This document shows, one piece after another, positions 5,454-7,351 of a stretch of 7,351 nt of DNA. Made by a program: the position numbers and the translations under genes. Where the stretch lies: the NCBI GenBank assembly GCA_030679805.1, contig JAUXST010000486.1:1-7351 (forward strand), read 5' to 3'. Origin of the DNA: Reyranella sp. GTDB taxonomy: Bacteria; Pseudomonadota; Alphaproteobacteria; Reyranellales; Reyranellaceae. A model generated the notes under the pieces. That model did no database searches and was not told the origin of the DNA. It saw nothing but the letters and a program-made list of their open reading frames with translations. Position 1 is the first letter of the stretch. Every line of letters starts with the position of its first letter.

Positions 5454-5927
5454 ATGGCTGCAGATGCCGGGTTTGGCGTGGTGCCCCTGGAACAGGCCCG
5501 CACCATGGATGGGTTGACCTTGTTCAAAGGCCTGTTGGAGGGCCGTTTTCCGGCGCCGCCGATCTCCCGGATGCTTGGGATGACGCTGGCCGAGATCGAA
5601 TTCGGCCGCGTCGTGTTCGCCTACACGCCGGTCTTCGATCACTACAACCCGCTGGGCAGCGTGCATGGTGGCATCGCCGCCACCTTGCTGGATTCGGTGA
5701 TGGGCTGCTGCATCCACACCACGCTCAAGGCCGGCATCGGCTACACGACGGTCGAGATCAAGGTGAACTACGTGCGTGCCATGACCGACAAGACCGGCCC
5801 GGTCCGCGCCGAGGGCAAGGTGATCAACGTCGGCTCGCGCATCGCCACGTCAGAGGGCCGGCTGGTCGATGCCTCGGGCAAGCTGCTGGCGCACGGCACC
5901 ACGACCTGCCTGATCTTCCCGATCTAG
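5454..5927 (+). CDS. PaaI-type hotdog-fold acyl-CoA thioesterase
   Basis: The 157-residue cytoplasmic protein has the PaaI/4HBT hotdog signature N-P-L-G-S-V-H-G-G (65-73), followed by the long helix AATLLDSVMG with the conserved acidic residue D80. The strands YTTVEIKVNYVRAM (97-110), AEGKVINVGSRIATSEGRLVD and KLLAHGTTTCLIF complete the fold. Family members cleave acyl-CoA or aryl-CoA thioesters, usually as homotetramers. The chain length preferred here is unknown. The start is taken as the ATG at 5454 because GAGGAG at 5442-5447 is six bases upstream; the ATG at 5448 directly abuts that site. The first 36 residues before PISRML are an extra segment without an evident motif. The divergent MarR gene is the likely regulator, a pairing that fits control by an aromatic or fatty acid ligand. 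Confidence 0.87.
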   Translation: MAADAGFGVVPLEQARTMDGLTLFKGLLEGRFPAPPISRMLGMTLAEIEFGRVVFAYTPVFDHYNPLGSVHGGIAATLLDSVMGCCIHTTLKAGIGYTTVEIKVNYVRAMTDKTGPVRAEGKVINVGSRIATSEGRLVDASGKLLAHGTTTCLIFPI

Positions 5928-5931
5928 CCCG

Positions 5932-5948
5932 GCCGTCGGGACGACGGC
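5932..5948 (+). other. Short hairpin between thioesterase and CDF genes
   Basis: GCCGTCG (5932-5938) pairs with CGACGGC (5942-5948) around a three-base loop, five bases after the thioesterase stop. There is no T-run, so it is at best a weak or Rho-assisted terminator, or an intercistronic hairpin. Confidence 0.4.
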
Positions 5949-5971
5949 GAAGCCATGCGCTACCCTGAGGT

Positions 5972-6880
5972 ATGCCCCAGGCGACCGCCGAACAAGGACT
6001 GCTGAAACTCTCCATCGCCGTCACGATCGCGGTGGCGGCGTTCGGCGTCGTGTTCGGCCTGCTGTCGGGGTCGATGTCGATCGTGTTCGACGGCGTGTTC
6101 GCCGCCATCGATGCGGCGATGTCGGGACTGGCGCTGTTCGTCTCGCGACTGGTCAGTCGCGTCGCCGACAACCGGCGATTCCAGTTCGGCTACTGGCACA
6201 TCGAGCCCATGGTGCTGGCCTTCAACGGCGGCACGCTGATGCTGCTCTGCTTCTATGCCTTCCTGAACGCCGTCGGCAGTTTCCTGGACGGCGGACGTCG
6301 GCTCGATTTCGACTGGGCGATGGCCTATGCCGTGACGGTCGGTGCCGTTTCGTTCGGCATGTTCTTCTACGCACGGTACCGCAATAGGCGGATCGGTTCC
6401 GACTTCATCCGCCTCGATGCCCAGAGCTGGCTGATGTCGGCCGCCATCACCTCGGCGCTGCTGCTGGCCTTTGCCGCGGCATGGTCGCTCGACGACACGC
6501 GTTACGCCCATCTTACGCCATACGCCGATCCGCTCGTTCTGGCGGCGCTCACGCTCGTGCTGGTCTTCGTGCCGATCCACACGGTGCGCCGGGCGTTGAC
6601 GGAAATCCTGCTGATCACGCCGCCCGATCTCGACGCGCTCGTCCGCCACGTCATGGAGGGCGTGACCGCCCGCCACGGCTTCAAGGGCTACACCAGCTAC
6701 GTCGCCAAGGTCGGGCGCGCGCAGTTCATTGAGATCCATGTGTCGGTGCCGCCCGACACGCCGCTGGACAGCGTGGCGAAAGCCGATGCCATCCGCCGCG
6801 AGATCGCCACGGCGATCGGAGGCGAAAGCCCGCATCGCTGGCTCACCATCGATTTTACCGCCGATCCACGCTGGCTGTAG
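5972..6880 (+). CDS. Cation diffusion facilitator transporter, COG3965-type
   Basis: The 302-residue inner-membrane protein shows the CDF plan: about six membrane segments (roughly 12-31, 36-58, 80-101, 117-134, 153-171 and 186-204) and a cytoplasmic C-terminal domain (about 215-302) with the ferredoxin-like pattern SYVAKVGRAQFIEIHVSV. FQFGYWHIEPMV (70-81) is the equivalent of the usual G-H-x-R-x-E loop, and the VRRALTEILL block leads into the tail domain. CDF proteins export divalent metals by proton antiport. By alignment by eye, the usual H/DxxxD site of the second segment is F43..D47, and that of the fifth is S152..S156 within DAQSWLMSA, so most canonical ligands are absent. This fits the distinct COG3965 branch; its substrate is unclear. 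The ATG at 5972 has only a weak GAGG one base upstream, so the start is less certain. Confidence 0.82.
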   Translation: MPQATAEQGLLKLSIAVTIAVAAFGVVFGLLSGSMSIVFDGVFAAIDAAMSGLALFVSRLVSRVADNRRFQFGYWHIEPMVLAFNGGTLMLLCFYAFLNAVGSFLDGGRRLDFDWAMAYAVTVGAVSFGMFFYARYRNRRIGSDFIRLDAQSWLMSAAITSALLLAFAAAWSLDDTRYAHLTPYADPLVLAALTLVLVFVPIHTVRRALTEILLITPPDLDALVRHVMEGVTARHGFKGYTSYVAKVGRAQFIEIHVSVPPDTPLDSVAKADAIRREIATAIGGESPHRWLTIDFTADPRWL

Positions 6881-6886
6881 GGGTAT

Positions 6887-6916
6887 TTGACCTTTCGGCC
6901 GGAACGTCCCATGTCA
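6887..6916 (+). promoter_or_regulatory. Possible weak promoter before apaG
   Basis: TTGACC at 6887-6892 is a good -35 match in the 61-base gap between the CDF and apaG genes, but the best -10 candidate (ATGTCA, 6911-6916, 18-base spacing) is poor. apaG could equally be read through from the CDF gene. Confidence 0.25.
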
Positions 6917-6941
6917 GAAAACGAGGGGGTTTCGCCGACCG

Positions 6942-7334
6942 ATGTACACAGCCACTACCCGTGCCATTTGCGTGACCGTCAGGCCGCAATATCTGCCTGA
7001 CCAATCCGATCCGGCCAGATCGCAGTATGTCTGGGCCTACCAGGTCCGCATCGAAAACAAGGGCAAGGTCACGGTGCAGCTGCGCAGCCGCCACTGGAAG
7101 ATCACCGATGGACTCGGCAGGCTCCAGGAGGTGAAAGGCCCCGGTGTGGTCGGCAAGACGCCGATGCTGCGTCCGGGCGATGTGTTCGAGTACAGTTCCG
7201 GCACGCCGCTTTCCACGCCGTCCGGCATCATGGGCGGGACGTATCAGATGGTGAGCGAGCAGGGAGAAAAGTTCGATATCGAGATTCCGACCTTCTCGCT
7301 CGATATGCCGGCCGAGAAGCGTCACCTCAATTGA
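6942..7334 (+). CDS. apaG: ApaG family protein
   Basis: The 130 residues cover a single ApaG (DUF525) immunoglobulin/Fn3-like beta domain of normal length. Diagnostic stretches are VTVRPQYLPDQS (11-22), TVQLRSRHWKITD (44-56), GPGVVGKTPMLRPGDVFEYSSG (66-87) with its glycine loop, PLSTPSG.M.G.YQM (89-103) and a C-terminal IEIPTFSLD. In enterobacteria apaG (also called corD) was linked to cobalt resistance and magnesium efflux, but the biochemical role is unsettled. The start at 6942 gives the usual family N-terminus (MYTATTRAI). The only upstream purine run, GAGGGGG at 6923-6929, is 12 bases away, a long spacing. It follows a CDF-type cation transporter by 61 bases on the same strand, which may reflect a shared link to divalent cations. 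No terminator is visible in the 17 remaining bases. Confidence 0.93.
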   Translation: MYTATTRAICVTVRPQYLPDQSDPARSQYVWAYQVRIENKGKVTVQLRSRHWKITDGLGRLQEVKGPGVVGKTPMLRPGDVFEYSSGTPLSTPSGIMGGTYQMVSEQGEKFDIEIPTFSLDMPAEKRHLN

Positions 7335-7351
7335 AACGGCACCAATCGAGC

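Noticed and set aside
5960..6835. 291-residue minus-strand open frame opposite the CDF gene
   Set aside because: Composition is dominated by Arg, His, Asp and Glu with no motif. The plus-strand membrane protein explains the region.
6911..7000. 29-residue open frame overlapping the apaG start
   Set aside because: The ATG at 6911 opens a short frame without a ribosome binding site or motif. It overlaps apaG out of frame and is probably chance.

Overview
The window is GC-rich chromosomal DNA whose genes favour G or C at third codon positions. It most likely comes from an alphaproteobacterium. The best evidence is a SAM-II riboswitch in front of metZ, a riboswitch class found mainly in Alphaproteobacteria. 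Alphaproteobacterial-looking forms of ApaG, a CxC-type MarR regulator and a COG3965-type CDF transporter agree with this. A Rhodospirillales or Hyphomicrobiales relative is plausible, but genus cannot be read from the sequence. I see no mobile element, CRISPR array, tRNA or rRNA.

Layout. (1) 1-418, minus: the 5' part of a glycine-rich RRM RNA-binding protein that runs off the left edge. (2) 419-719: a divergent intergenic region with a hairpin and a tandem heptamer. (3) 720-2733, plus: a small NIPSNAP protein followed 10 bases later by a 562-residue thiamine-diphosphate (ThDP) enzyme of the acetolactate-synthase type, ending in a long hairpin. (4) 2791-4820, plus: promoter, SAM-II riboswitch, intrinsic terminator, metZ (O-succinylhomoserine sulfhydrylase), then tenA (thiaminase II family) 12 bases further on. 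(5) 4811-4912: a long inverted repeat whose left arm carries the tenA stop codon and which lies between convergent tenA and marR. (6) 4928-5927: a MarR regulator (minus) divergent from a PaaI-type hotdog thioesterase (plus), with two palindromes between them. (7) 5972-7334, plus: a COG3965-type CDF transporter lacking several of the usual metal ligands, then apaG.

How the parts work together. The clearest regulatory unit is the metZ leader. The riboswitch 3' strand can pair either inside the SAM-binding pseudoknot or with the 5' arm of the downstream terminator. This predicts SAM-dependent premature termination of a metZ-tenA transcript, so homocysteine synthesis, and probably a thiamine-pyrimidine salvage enzyme, would be shut down when SAM is plentiful. 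The MarR/thioesterase pair looks like a self-contained regulated unit. The CDF transporter and apaG may share a link to divalent-cation handling.

Most of the window is ordinary housekeeping and accessory metabolism. I did not find a clearly new defence or mobile system. The best leads are the SAM control of tenA, the repeat that ends tenA, the atypical CDF transporter and the NIPSNAP/ThDP enzyme pair.
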